Shown: one piece after another, positions 35,685 to 43,970 of the stretch | How positions within the stretch are numbered: position 1 is the stretch's first letter | Layout: each line of letters opens with the position of its first letter | Source of the DNA: G965267185 sp965267185 | Lineage (GTDB): Bacteria > Pseudomonadota > Alphaproteobacteria > UBA6615 | NCBI GenBank assembly: GCA_965267185.1 | Contig: OZ253937.1 | Location: 3,534,001-3,598,000, forward strand | Reading direction: 5' to 3' | DNA: 64,000 bases | The notes under the pieces: model-generated | What the model saw: the letters and a program-made list of their open reading frames with translations, nothing else | Told to the model about the DNA's origin: nothing | The model's database searches: none | Program-made: the position numbers and the translations under genes

Positions 35685-36479
35685 ATGGACTCGACCCCAA
35701 AGGCTGCGCCGCCCGCATACCAACAGATAGAGGTAGACGGCTGTCACCTTGAATACTATTGGACGCGGCCGCCGGCCGATGGTGAGACCGTTCTGGTCTT
35801 TTTGCACGAGGGGCTGGGCTCGGCCTCGCTGTGGCGGGACTTCCCGGCCGCTGTCGCGAATAACACCGGATATCCCGCGCTGGTGTATTCGCGCTACGGA
35901 TATGGTGGATCGGACGTTCTCCGCGCTCCACGAGGCGTCGACTATATGCATCGAGAAGCGCTCGACGTACTACCGACTCTGTGCGCCGAACTGGGAATCG
36001 AGAACCCTGTGCTGGTTGGCCACAGTGATGGGGCGTCGATTGCGTTGATCCATGCCGGCGCCGGCAGATGGCCGGTACGTGCACTAGTGCTGGAGGCGGC
36101 GCATGTTTTTGTCGAGGATGTAAGTATCAGCAGTATCGAGGCAGCCAAGACGGCTTACAACACGACCGACTTGCCGCAGAAGCTGGCGCGCCATCACGCC
36201 GATGCGGATAAAACCTTTTTCGGCTGGAACGATATCTGGCTCGATCCTGCCTTCCGCACTTGGAATATCGAGAACTATCTAGCGGCGATCGCTTGCCCGA
36301 CCCTGGTGATTCAAGGCGAGGACGACGAGTACGGTACCGCCGATCAGGTCACGGCAATTCGTGATCAGGTCACCGGGCCGGTCGAAATCCATATGCTGGC
36401 CGCGTGCGGTCACTCGCCCCATCGCGATCAGCCGGCGCGCACACTCGATGCCACCGTTGCGTTCTTGAAAACCCTCTAA
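35685..36479 (+). CDS. Alpha/beta hydrolase near the box operon
   Basis: A 264-residue alpha/beta-hydrolase. The nucleophile elbow is VGHSDGAS, the acid is in QGEDDEYGT and the histidine in AACGHSPHRD; the oxyanion region is FLHEGLGSASLW. The HEGLGS form is common in hydrolases beside box gene clusters, where they may hydrolyse wrongly formed CoA thioesters or a ring-derived ester. It is divergent from boxC across a 164-bp gap and overlaps the end of the DUF5996 gene by 4 bases. Confidence 0.87.
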   Translation: MDSTPKAAPPAYQQIEVDGCHLEYYWTRPPADGETVLVFLHEGLGSASLWRDFPAAVANNTGYPALVYSRYGYGGSDVLRAPRGVDYMHREALDVLPTLCAELGIENPVLVGHSDGASIALIHAGAGRWPVRALVLEAAHVFVEDVSISSIEAAKTAYNTTDLPQKLARHHADADKTFFGWNDIWLDPAFRTWNIENYLAAIACPTLVIQGEDDEYGTADQVTAIRDQVTGPVEIHMLAACGHSPHRDQPARTLDATVAFLKTL

Positions 36480-37399
36480 GCCGCGTCGACGCCCGGCGCA
36501 GTGTGCTGCAACTCTGCCACCGGCCAGCCCGCTCGAGTGGCACCGGCCTGGTATGCCGATTCGAAAAAGCTGAGGAGATCGCGCCGCGGGTCGTCGGCGG
36601 CGCGCAAATCGGCATACTTCAGGATCGCCATCGCATTGCCGTTGCTGACATTCCAAAATGCCGCCGCCGGAGCAAGGTCCGCTTCAGCTAATCCGGCTGG
36701 CTCCGGGTGCGTGTAGGAATAAAAGGCCGCTTCGGGCAGCTTATCGTCGCCTGGCCAAAAGCCGAAGCTGACGACTTCGTGCGAGTATGCTTCGCGGTCG
36801 GCTTGAGTACCGCTTGTCATTGGCGGCGCAGCGCGGCCGGAAAACCGCGTCAGTGCCAAATCGAAACTATGCCAGAAAAGGTGCGGCGGTGTTTGCTTGC
36901 CAATGAACCGGCCAGCGAAGGTCTTCATGATGCCGTCGACCCACGACAGGATACGCCAGTAGCGCTCAATGGCGTCGGCGTCCCAAGCGGCGTGCTCGGT
37001 GTCCTCGGCGAACGGAACCGCGCTTTTGTGGTCGTACGGCCGACCGACGATGGCAACTTCGACGCCGCACCGCGTAAGAGCTGCGAACAGCTCGTCGTTG
37101 AAATGACAAACAGGACCGGCACCGAGCTCGATCGATTTCAGTCTGCCGTCGCTGGTCGTTACAGTGAGGATATTGTCGAGGAAGTTGAACGCGATCTCGA
37201 TGTTGCCGCCGCGCCACGGTATTGTCCCGGTGGTCAGTCCGCGCGGAGATACATATAGCGGCACGTGCCACCAGTGATGTTGCTTGGGGTACAGCGCCAT
37301 GCGAACTTTGCCGACGATCTGGCAGCAAAGATGTAGCGTTTCTTTGGTATCCGCCCAACCTTCGAGAGGTAAAGCGGGAAGGTCATTTAGGTTAGCCAT
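36476..37399 (-). CDS. DUF5996 family protein
   Basis: A 307-residue protein of the DUF5996 family, with no assigned activity. It has an early conserved segment LPLEGWADTKETLHLCCQIVGK, then WWHVPLYVSPRGLTTG, and HLFWHSFDLALTRFSGR with two histidines that could bind a metal. No signal peptide or membrane segment is seen. The ATG at 37399 is chosen, with an AGGAGAG site about 14 bases upstream; a GTG four codons earlier sits too close to that site. It converges with the alpha/beta hydrolase. Confidence 0.82.
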   Translation of the reverse strand: MANLNDLPALPLEGWADTKETLHLCCQIVGKVRMALYPKQHHWWHVPLYVSPRGLTTGTIPWRGGNIEIAFNFLDNILTVTTSDGRLKSIELGAGPVCHFNDELFAALTRCGVEVAIVGRPYDHKSAVPFAEDTEHAAWDADAIERYWRILSWVDGIMKTFAGRFIGKQTPPHLFWHSFDLALTRFSGRAAPPMTSGTQADREAYSHEVVSFGFWPGDDKLPEAAFYSYTHPEPAGLAEADLAPAAAFWNVSNGNAMAILKYADLRAADDPRRDLLSFFESAYQAGATRAGWPVAELQHTAPGVDAA

Positions 37400-37594
37400 C
37401 GATGAACGCACTCTCTCCTGTCGCCAAAATCCGGTGAGGTCTAGCGATAGGAATTAGGTGTCAATCGGGTGATGGCAACAGCGGGCGGGCGGTCCAAATC
37501 TTGCGCGTAATCGTCGCATTCGTAAAAAATCTCTAGGTATTGCTCGCTCGAAACTGACACATTGGGTTTTGGGCAATGATGTGCGGGGAGAGGC

Positions 37595-38929
37595 ATGAGC
37601 GAGACCTACGATCTTGTTGTGAAGGGCGGTACCGTTTGGACGACCGGTGGACCGGCCGAGGTGGATGTTGGCGTGCGTGACGGCCGCATCGCCGATATTG
37701 GTGCGATCGACGCCGGCGCGGCGGGCGAAGTCGTCGATGCGGCGGGCCTTGTCGTGTTGCCCGGCGTGGTCGATACCCAAGTGCATTTCCGTGAGCCGGG
37801 CAACGAGCACAAGGAAGATCTCGAGAGCGGCACCCGCTCCGCCGCGCTCGGCGGAGTGACGGCGTTGTTCGAGATGCCCAACACCAACCCCTCGACGACC
37901 ACGCCCGAGGCATTGCAGGACAAGCTCGACCGCGCTGCCGGGCGCGCCTGGACCGACCACGCCTTTTTTGTTGGCGCATCGCCGGAAAACGCCGAGCAAC
38001 TGGGCGAGTTGGAGGTGCTGCCGGGCTGCTGCGGCGTCAAGATGTTCATGGGCAGCTCAACCGGGAACCTGCTGGTCGCCGACGACGAAAACGTGCGCCG
38101 TGTCTTGGCCTCGGGCCGCCGCCGGATGTCGGTTCATTCGGAAGACGAGCCGCGCTTGCTGGCGCGCCAGGACGAACGCGTCGAGGGCGATCCTGCCTCC
38201 CACCCCGTGTGGCGCGACGAAGAAACCGCGATCACCTCGACGAAGCGGTTGCTCAAGCTAGCGCGAGAAACCGGCCGGCGGGTGCATGTGTTGCATGTGA
38301 CGACGGCGGACGAAGTGGCGCTGTTGGCCGATGCCAAAGATATCGCCACCTGCGAGGTGACACCCCAGCACCTGACCTTGGTCGCACCCGACTGCTACGA
38401 GCGCCTCGGCACCTATGCGCAAATGAACCCGCCGATCCGCGGCCAGCACCATAATGATGGCCTGTGGGCCGGGGTGCGCGCCGGCGTGTTCGATGTGGTT
38501 GGCTCTGACCACGCACCGCACACGGCTGAGGAGAAGGCGGCGCCCTATCCCGCCTCGCCGTCGGGCATGCCCGGCGTGCAAACGCAGTTGCCGCTCTTGC
38601 TCAACCACGTCAACGCCGGCCGGCTTACCCTGGCGCGGCTGATTGATCTGGTGTGCTCCGGGCCCGCCCGCATCTTCGGCATCGCGGGCAAGGGCCGCAT
38701 TGCCTTGGGCTTTGATGCCGACTTCACCTTGGTCGATTTAAAGGCGACGCGCGAGATCACTACCGACTGGCTCGCGGCGAAATGCGGCTGGTCGCCGTTC
38801 GAGGGCATGAGCATCACCGGTTGGCCGATGGGCACGATCATCCGCGGTAATGTGGTGATGCGCGATGGTGAGCTTGCCGACGCGCCTATTGGCGTGCCGG
38901 TGCGGTTCCAGGAGACGCTAGGGAACTAG
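37595..38929 (+). CDS. pyrC: Dihydroorotase-family amidohydrolase with altered metal motif
   Basis: A 444-residue class-I dihydroorotase-like amidohydrolase. The canonical D-x-H-x-H metal motif reads DTQVHFREPG here, so the first histidine is Gln62 while His64 remains. Later ligand positions look intact: SVHSEDE, VLHVTT and VGSDHAPHTAEEK. Substrate motif MPNTNP and NPPIRG are present. It may be a pyrimidine enzyme or a zinc-sparing paralogue. It is convergent with hisI 8 bases away, and both sit beside a COG0523 GTPase, the kind of grouping seen in zinc-limitation regulons. Hydantoinase/allantoinase are less likely alternatives. Confidence 0.82.
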   Translation: MSETYDLVVKGGTVWTTGGPAEVDVGVRDGRIADIGAIDAGAAGEVVDAAGLVVLPGVVDTQVHFREPGNEHKEDLESGTRSAALGGVTALFEMPNTNPSTTTPEALQDKLDRAAGRAWTDHAFFVGASPENAEQLGELEVLPGCCGVKMFMGSSTGNLLVADDENVRRVLASGRRRMSVHSEDEPRLLARQDERVEGDPASHPVWRDEETAITSTKRLLKLARETGRRVHVLHVTTADEVALLADAKDIATCEVTPQHLTLVAPDCYERLGTYAQMNPPIRGQHHNDGLWAGVRAGVFDVVGSDHAPHTAEEKAAPYPASPSGMPGVQTQLPLLLNHVNAGRLTLARLIDLVCSGPARIFGIAGKGRIALGFDADFTLVDLKATREITTDWLAAKCGWSPFEGMSITGWPMGTIIRGNVVMRDGELADAPIGVPVRFQETLGN

Positions 38930-38937
38930 TTCGCCGG

Positions 38938-39444
38938 CTACAACTTCGTCGGGTTGGGGGCGTCGCCGTAAACTTCCTTGGGGTCGAAGACTTTCTCTGT
39001 CTCTTCGAAGTTGAGCGTGGCGGGCGCATCTACTTTCGCGCCCACTGGTACCGAGCGGAAAAAGCACGAACGATAGCCGACATGGCAGCTGGCGCCGCCT
39101 TGCACGTCGGCGCGCAGCCACACGGCGTCCTGGTCGTCATCGATACGGATCTCGACGATTTTCTGGATCAGGCCGCTGGTGGCACCCTTGTGCCACAGGG
39201 CTTGGCGCGAGCGGCTCCAATAGTGCGCCTCGCCGGTCTGAATGGTCTTTTCCAGCGCTTCGGCATTCATGTAGCCGTGCATAAGCACCTCGCCGCTCTC
39301 GGCGTCGGTGGTAACGACCGGAAGCAGGCCGTTTTCGTCGAATTTAGGCGCGAGTTCGCTGCCTTCCTCGACCTGCTCTATCGATTCGCGCGGCGCGAAT
39401 AGGGCCGAGCCCGGGGTGTTCGTTTGAGAGCGCTGATCCGCCAT
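38938..39444 (-). CDS. hisI: Phosphoribosyl-AMP cyclohydrolase (variant HisI)
   Basis: A 168-residue HisI, which opens the purine ring of phosphoribosyl-AMP in histidine biosynthesis. Motifs MHGYMNAEAL, HYWSRSRQALWHKG and CHVGYRSCFFR are clear. The known zinc site uses three cysteines; two are here (Cys120 and Cys127), but the first, normally within D-C-D-x-D, is Asp103 (IDDDQD). The enzyme may therefore bind zinc weakly or use another metal. It is divergent from the COG0523 GTPase gene across a 119-bp gap. Confidence 0.9.
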   Translation of the reverse strand: MADQRSQTNTPGSALFAPRESIEQVEEGSELAPKFDENGLLPVVTTDAESGEVLMHGYMNAEALEKTIQTGEAHYWSRSRQALWHKGATSGLIQKIVEIRIDDDQDAVWLRADVQGGASCHVGYRSCFFRSVPVGAKVDAPATLNFEETEKVFDPKEVYGDAPNPTKL

Positions 39445-39563
39445 ATCGGTTGTCCTTCCAAGAGCGCCGTGCTTGCCTGCCTGCGGCGCCCGTTTGGGCG
39501 TGTTATAAGGGTCGCGGGGCGCCGGATGTCAAGCCGGTGGACCCTGCTAAGGAGATCTCGCCG

Positions 39564-40667
39564 GTGGCCGAAACCGCCCAAAAACCGCCTGAGGAGGCCC
39601 TTCCCGTCTCGCTGCTCACCGGATTTCTGGGCAGCGGCAAGACGACGGTGCTGAATTATTTGCTGCAGCAGCCCGAGATGGCCAATACCGCCGTGATCAT
39701 GAACGAATTCGGCGAAATCGGGCTCGATCATGAGCTGGTTGTTGGCGGCAAAGAAGATATGGTGCTGCTCAACAGCGGCTGCCTGTGTTGTACCGTCCGT
39801 GGCGATCTGGTGAACACGTTGCGCGACTTGATGATGGTTCGGATGCGCGGCGACGTGCCGCCTTTCGAGCGGGTAGTGGTCGAAACGACCGGTTTGGCCG
39901 ACCCGGCGCCGATCCTGCACACGTTGATGGGCGACGATCTAACAGCGCGCTATTACCGGCTGGATGGGGTTATCACCACCGTCGATGCAGTGAATGGTGC
40001 CACGACCCTCGATGATCAGTTCGAATCGGTGAAGCAGGCGGCGGTTGCCGACCGGCTGTTGATTACCAAGACCGATCTCGCCGACGAGGCGGCTGTCACG
40101 GCGCTGGAAAAACGCCTCGCGGAGATTAATCCGGCGGCTCCCCGCGTGCGCGTTGTCGATGGCGCGGTTGCGCCTGACGATTTGTTCAACGCAGGCTTGT
40201 ACGACCCGGCGACAAAAATTCCCGATGTCGAAAAGTGGCTCAAAGAGGAAGCTTACACCGACCAGGCGGCGCACGACCATCACGGGCACAGTCACGACGC
40301 CCATGACGTGAACCGCCATGATGACAGCATCCGCGCGTTTTGCTTTACCCATGACGCGCCGGTGCGTCTCGACGCGGTGGAGCAATGGTTCGATCTGGTT
40401 ATGCTGTTGAAGGGGCCCGATCTGCTTCGCGTGAAGGGCATCGTCAATGTCCTTGGCATCGAGGGACCAGTGGTGATCCACGGCGTCCAGCACGTGTTCC
40501 ACCCACCCGCGGTCCTCGAAGCTTGGCCGTCGGACGATCGGCGCACGCGAATTGTGTTCATTACCCGCGACGTTGACCGCCAAATGCTGGAAGACACGTT
40601 CAAAACCTTTACCGACCGGGCGGATAAGCTGGCCGCCGCTGAAGCCCGGATGAACCCCAACAGGTAG
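39564..40667 (+). CDS. COG0523 GTPase (CobW/ZNG1-like metallochaperone)
   Basis: A 367-residue SIMIBI-class GTPase of the COG0523 family, thought to load metal into client proteins. Walker A GFLGSGKT is at residues 20-27, the metal-binding CxCC motif GCLCC at 72-76, and TKTDLADE is the guanine-specificity loop. A histidine-rich loop (HDHHGHSHDAH, near residue 235) is typical of zinc-handling members. The GTG at 39564 is chosen, preceded by AAGGAG at 39549-39554 with a 9-base spacer; earlier frames would run through the divergent promoter. Neighbouring variant hisI and dihydroorotase genes support a zinc role over cobalamin. Confidence 0.9.
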   Translation: MAETAQKPPEEALPVSLLTGFLGSGKTTVLNYLLQQPEMANTAVIMNEFGEIGLDHELVVGGKEDMVLLNSGCLCCTVRGDLVNTLRDLMMVRMRGDVPPFERVVVETTGLADPAPILHTLMGDDLTARYYRLDGVITTVDAVNGATTLDDQFESVKQAAVADRLLITKTDLADEAAVTALEKRLAEINPAAPRVRVVDGAVAPDDLFNAGLYDPATKIPDVEKWLKEEAYTDQAAHDHHGHSHDAHDVNRHDDSIRAFCFTHDAPVRLDAVEQWFDLVMLLKGPDLLRVKGIVNVLGIEGPVVIHGVQHVFHPPAVLEAWPSDDRRTRIVFITRDVDRQMLEDTFKTFTDRADKLAAAEARMNPNR

Positions 40668-40674
40668 CTTGTTT

Positions 40675-41454
40675 ATGACCGACACGATCTTGGTCGAACG
40701 GCGCGACGATATCGCCGTCGTCACGCTGAACCGGCCGGAGAAACGCAACGCCCTGCGGCAGGAAGATTGGGCAGCCGTTGCCGATACCCTCGACATGCTT
40801 GGCGAGGACGACGCGTTGCGTTGCGTCGTTTTGCGTGGCGCGGGCAATGAAGCATTTTGCGCCGGCGCGGATATCAGCGGCTTCGAGGCCGAGCGATCCA
40901 CGCGCGACAAAGTGCGCAACTATGAAGAGGTCACCGGGCGGGCCTTCGCCGCCGCGCAGACTTGCCGGCATCCGGTGATCGCCATGGTACATGGCTTTTG
41001 CCTCGGCGGTGGCTTCGAGTTGGCGCTGGGGTGCGACCTGAGAATCTCCGGCATGTCGGGCCGCTTCGGCATCCCTGCCAAGAATGTGGGGTTGTTCCTC
41101 TCCTACAGCCTGCTGGAGCTTTTGATCGATGCGGGCGGCAAGGCGATTGCCAAGGAAATATTGCTCGAAGGCCGGGCGTTGCCGGCGCTTGAGGCGCAGG
41201 CGAAGAATCTGATCACACGGGTGGTCGACGATGACGGCCTCGAAGAAGAGGTCATGGGCGCGGCGCGGCGGATCGCCGACGGTGCGCCCTTGTCTGCGCG
41301 CTGGCACCGCGACGCCGTCCGGCGCATTTCCCGGCCCGGGCCCTACAGCGCGGCGGAGCTGGAGGCCCAATTCGACTATGCCGACAGCGACGACTACAAG
41401 GCGGGCTATCAAGCGTTTCTCGACGGCAAGAAGCCGGTGTTCAAGGGCCGCTGA
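40675..41454 (+). CDS. Enoyl-CoA hydratase/isomerase family protein
   Basis: A 259-residue crotonase-fold protein. Oxyanion-hole segments FCAGADISGF and GFCLGGGFELALGCDLRI are intact. The usual catalytic glutamate in the P-E-x-x-L-G loop is replaced: the segment reads FGIPAKNVGLFLSYS, so classical hydratase chemistry is doubtful and isomerase, lyase or thioesterase activity is possible. The ATG at 40675 follows the GTPase stop by 7 bases, and 3 bases separate it from the CoA-transferase gene, so it is part of a rightward operon. Confidence 0.87.
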   Translation: MTDTILVERRDDIAVVTLNRPEKRNALRQEDWAAVADTLDMLGEDDALRCVVLRGAGNEAFCAGADISGFEAERSTRDKVRNYEEVTGRAFAAAQTCRHPVIAMVHGFCLGGGFELALGCDLRISGMSGRFGIPAKNVGLFLSYSLLELLIDAGGKAIAKEILLEGRALPALEAQAKNLITRVVDDDGLEEEVMGAARRIADGAPLSARWHRDAVRRISRPGPYSAAELEAQFDYADSDDYKAGYQAFLDGKKPVFKGR

Positions 41455-41457
41455 TCC

Positions 41458-42684
41458 ATGGTTGCGGGCGAACAACGCGGGCCCGGACCCCTTGCCGGCA
41501 TGAAAGTGCTGGAATCGGCCGCCGTCGTGGCCGGGCCCTATTGCGCGCTGATGCTGGCCGATCTCGGGGCCGACGTGATCAAGCTGGAACGCTACCCCGC
41601 CGGCGACGACAGCCGCAACATGGTACCGCCGGAGCAGAACGGCGAGGCGCCGCCCTATCTCATGCTCAACCGCAACAAGCGGGGGGTGGTAATCGACATC
41701 CGCACGGCGGCCGGCCAGAATATTTTCCGCCGGCTGGCGCGCGACACCGACGTCATTGTCGAGAACTACCGTAAGGGCGTTATGGATCGCCTCGGCATCG
41801 GCTATGACGATCTGCGCAAGGACAATCCGGGGCTGATCTATTGTGCGATCTCGGGCTTCGGGCGCAGCGGGCCTTACGCGGAGCGCGGCGGTTACGATTT
41901 GATCGCCCAGGGCATGAGCGGGCTTATGAGCATCACCGGCGAAGGACCGGGCCGTCCGCCGGTTAAGGTCGGCGGCGCGATCACCGACTGGGGCGCGGGC
42001 CTGATGGCGACAATCGGTATAGTTTCGGCTTATGCCCACCGGTTGCAGACCGGCGAGGGGCAGTTCATCGATACCTCGCTGTTCGAGGCCGGGATCGCCG
42101 CGACGTTTCATCAAAGCGCCATGACATTGGCGAGCGGCGTCTCGCCGGGGCCGATGGGCTCGGCCCATCCATTGGGGGCGCCGTATCAAGCGTTTCGGAC
42201 CGCCGATGGCTGGCTCAATGTGGGCGCGGGCACGCAGGCCATGTGGCCGCGTTTGGCCCAGGTCCTCGAGGTGCCGGAATTGGCCGACGATGCGCGGTTT
42301 CGCACCGTCGCCGACCGTATGAATAATCTCGAAGAACTGATTGCGTTGCTTGAGCCGTTGTTTGCGGAATTCACTATCGAGGAATTGCTGACCAAGTTCG
42401 AAGAGGTCGGGTTGCCAGGCGGTCCGGTGTACTCCATCGGCGAGATGCACCAAGACCCGCAGGCCCTTGCGCGCGACATGCTGATCGATGTGCCCCACAG
42501 CCGGTTGGGCAGTGTCAAAACCTTGGGAACGCCGGTCAAGTTCAGCGGGACGCCAACCGAGCTACGCCGTGGCGCGCCTTTACTGGGCGAGCACACTGTC
42601 GAAGTTCTGCACGAACTCGGCTATGGGGACGACGATATTGCCACTTTCGTCGAAGACGGCACGGTGGTGGTTGCCGATGGCTGA
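41458..42684 (+). CDS. CaiB/BaiF-type (class III) CoA-transferase
   Basis: A 408-residue class III CoA-transferase, moving CoA between carboxylic acids. The opening LAGMKVLESAAVVAGPYCAL, VIKLERYPAGDDSR, VVENYRKGVMDRLGIGYDDL-like segment and the catalytic aspartate in RGGYDLIAQG are family hallmarks. It lies 3 bases after the crotonase gene. Together with the MFS carrier that follows, it suggests uptake and CoA activation of one organic acid, whose identity is unknown. Confidence 0.92.
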   Translation: MVAGEQRGPGPLAGMKVLESAAVVAGPYCALMLADLGADVIKLERYPAGDDSRNMVPPEQNGEAPPYLMLNRNKRGVVIDIRTAAGQNIFRRLARDTDVIVENYRKGVMDRLGIGYDDLRKDNPGLIYCAISGFGRSGPYAERGGYDLIAQGMSGLMSITGEGPGRPPVKVGGAITDWGAGLMATIGIVSAYAHRLQTGEGQFIDTSLFEAGIAATFHQSAMTLASGVSPGPMGSAHPLGAPYQAFRTADGWLNVGAGTQAMWPRLAQVLEVPELADDARFRTVADRMNNLEELIALLEPLFAEFTIEELLTKFEEVGLPGGPVYSIGEMHQDPQALARDMLIDVPHSRLGSVKTLGTPVKFSGTPTELRRGAPLLGEHTVEVLHELGYGDDDIATFVEDGTVVVADG

Positions 42685-42705
42685 TCGACGGGCGATATAG
42701 CGGCA

Positions 42706-43962
42706 ATGGTTCAGGCGAATAATATCCCCACGGCTGGCGCTGCGGCACCGACCTTTAGCCGGTTTGCGATTCGCATTTTCCTGCCGTTCGCGCTCGGCTA
42801 CTTCCTGTCCTACCTCTACCGCACGGTGAACGCGGTTATCGGCCCCACCTTGGTCGATGAGCTGGGGTTGAGCGCCGGCGGACTGGGGCTGCTCACCAGC
42901 GCTTATTTCATTGCCTTTGCCGCCGCGCAGTTGCCGGTTGGGTTTTTCCTCGACAGTCATGGGCCGCGGCGCACCGATGCGTCACTGCTTGTCGTTGCGG
43001 CGGCCGGTGCGTTTGTGTTCAGCATCGGTGATGGCTTGTGGAGCTTGGTCTTCGGCCGCGCCCTCATCGGACTTGGCGTCGCCGCCTGCCTGATGGCGTC
43101 GTTTAAAGCGATGGTCGAATGGCTGCCGCGCGACAAGCTGCCACTTGCTAACGGTTTCATCATGGCGAGCGGCGGATTGGGCGCCATTGCGGCCACAGCG
43201 CCGACCGAGTTTCTGGTCTCCGAAGTCGGTTGGCGCTACGGCTTCGTTGCGCTCGCGCTTGCCACGCTCGCGGTCGCGTTCATCTTGTGGAGCATCGTTC
43301 CTGAGCGCGCGCGGGAAACCGGGGGCGACAGCGTCGCCGCGCGGATTGGCGGTCTGAGAGAAATTTACGGCAGCCGCGCCTTCTGGCGGATTGCCCCGAT
43401 TACCGCACTGTCGCAAGGCACTTTTCTCGCCATACAAACCCTGTGGGCGGGTCCCTGGTTGCGCGATATCGCCGGGCTCGACTCGGTCGCCGTGAGTTTC
43501 ACGCTGCTCTACGGCGCGATTGGGTTTGTCATCGGCAACATTGTCATCGGCGCCGTCGCGGTGCGGCTGAGTCAGCGCGGCGTCGCTCCCATCGTCGTCA
43601 CGGGCGTTGGGATGGCGCTGTTCATGCTGGTGCAGCTACTGGTGATCGGCGGTTGGACTGCCGCGCCGCCGGTATTGTGGTTTGTCTTCGGCATGTTGGG
43701 CACGATCGGCGTGCTGAGCTTTGCAGTCGTATCGCAGGAGTTTCCCGATCATTTGACCGGCCGCGCCAGCACGGGCGTGAATATGATGGTTTTCGGCATG
43801 GCATTCGCACTGCAATGGGGTATGGGCGAAATTATTAACCTGTGGCCTGCCACGGCCGATGGTGGCTATGCCGCGCCCGGCTATCAGGCAGCGTTTACGA
43901 CCGCGCTGATTTTGCAGGCCATCGCGCTGGTCTGGATGGTTGTCGGCCGCCGCCGGCGTTAG
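42706..43962 (+). CDS. MFS transporter
   Basis: A 418-residue major facilitator with 12 predicted helices. The loop 2-3 signature is seen as GFFLDSHGPRRTD, and helix 1 begins LPFALGYFLSYLYRTVNAVI. The sequence resembles anion or carboxylate carriers of the NarK/ACS style. It is 21 bases after the CoA-transferase gene, so it probably imports the acid handled by the preceding two enzymes. It is convergent with the P450 gene. Confidence 0.88.
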   Translation: MVQANNIPTAGAAAPTFSRFAIRIFLPFALGYFLSYLYRTVNAVIGPTLVDELGLSAGGLGLLTSAYFIAFAAAQLPVGFFLDSHGPRRTDASLLVVAAAGAFVFSIGDGLWSLVFGRALIGLGVAACLMASFKAMVEWLPRDKLPLANGFIMASGGLGAIAATAPTEFLVSEVGWRYGFVALALATLAVAFILWSIVPERARETGGDSVAARIGGLREIYGSRAFWRIAPITALSQGTFLAIQTLWAGPWLRDIAGLDSVAVSFTLLYGAIGFVIGNIVIGAVAVRLSQRGVAPIVVTGVGMALFMLVQLLVIGGWTAAPPVLWFVFGMLGTIGVLSFAVVSQEFPDHLTGRASTGVNMMVFGMAFALQWGMGEIINLWPATADGGYAAPGYQAAFTTALILQAIALVWMVVGRRRR

Positions 43963-43970
43963 CGAGCGCG

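Noticed and set aside
39501..39508. TGTTATAA as a Zur half-site between hisI and the COG0523 gene
   Set aside because: Only one half resembles the alphaproteobacterial Zur motif; the second half is absent, so it was not listed as a site.
40609..42498. 629-codon open frame on the minus strand
   Set aside because: It is antisense to the clearly coding crotonase and CoA-transferase genes, is arginine/histidine-rich in composition and has no ribosome site or recognisable domain; it results from GC-rich codon structure.
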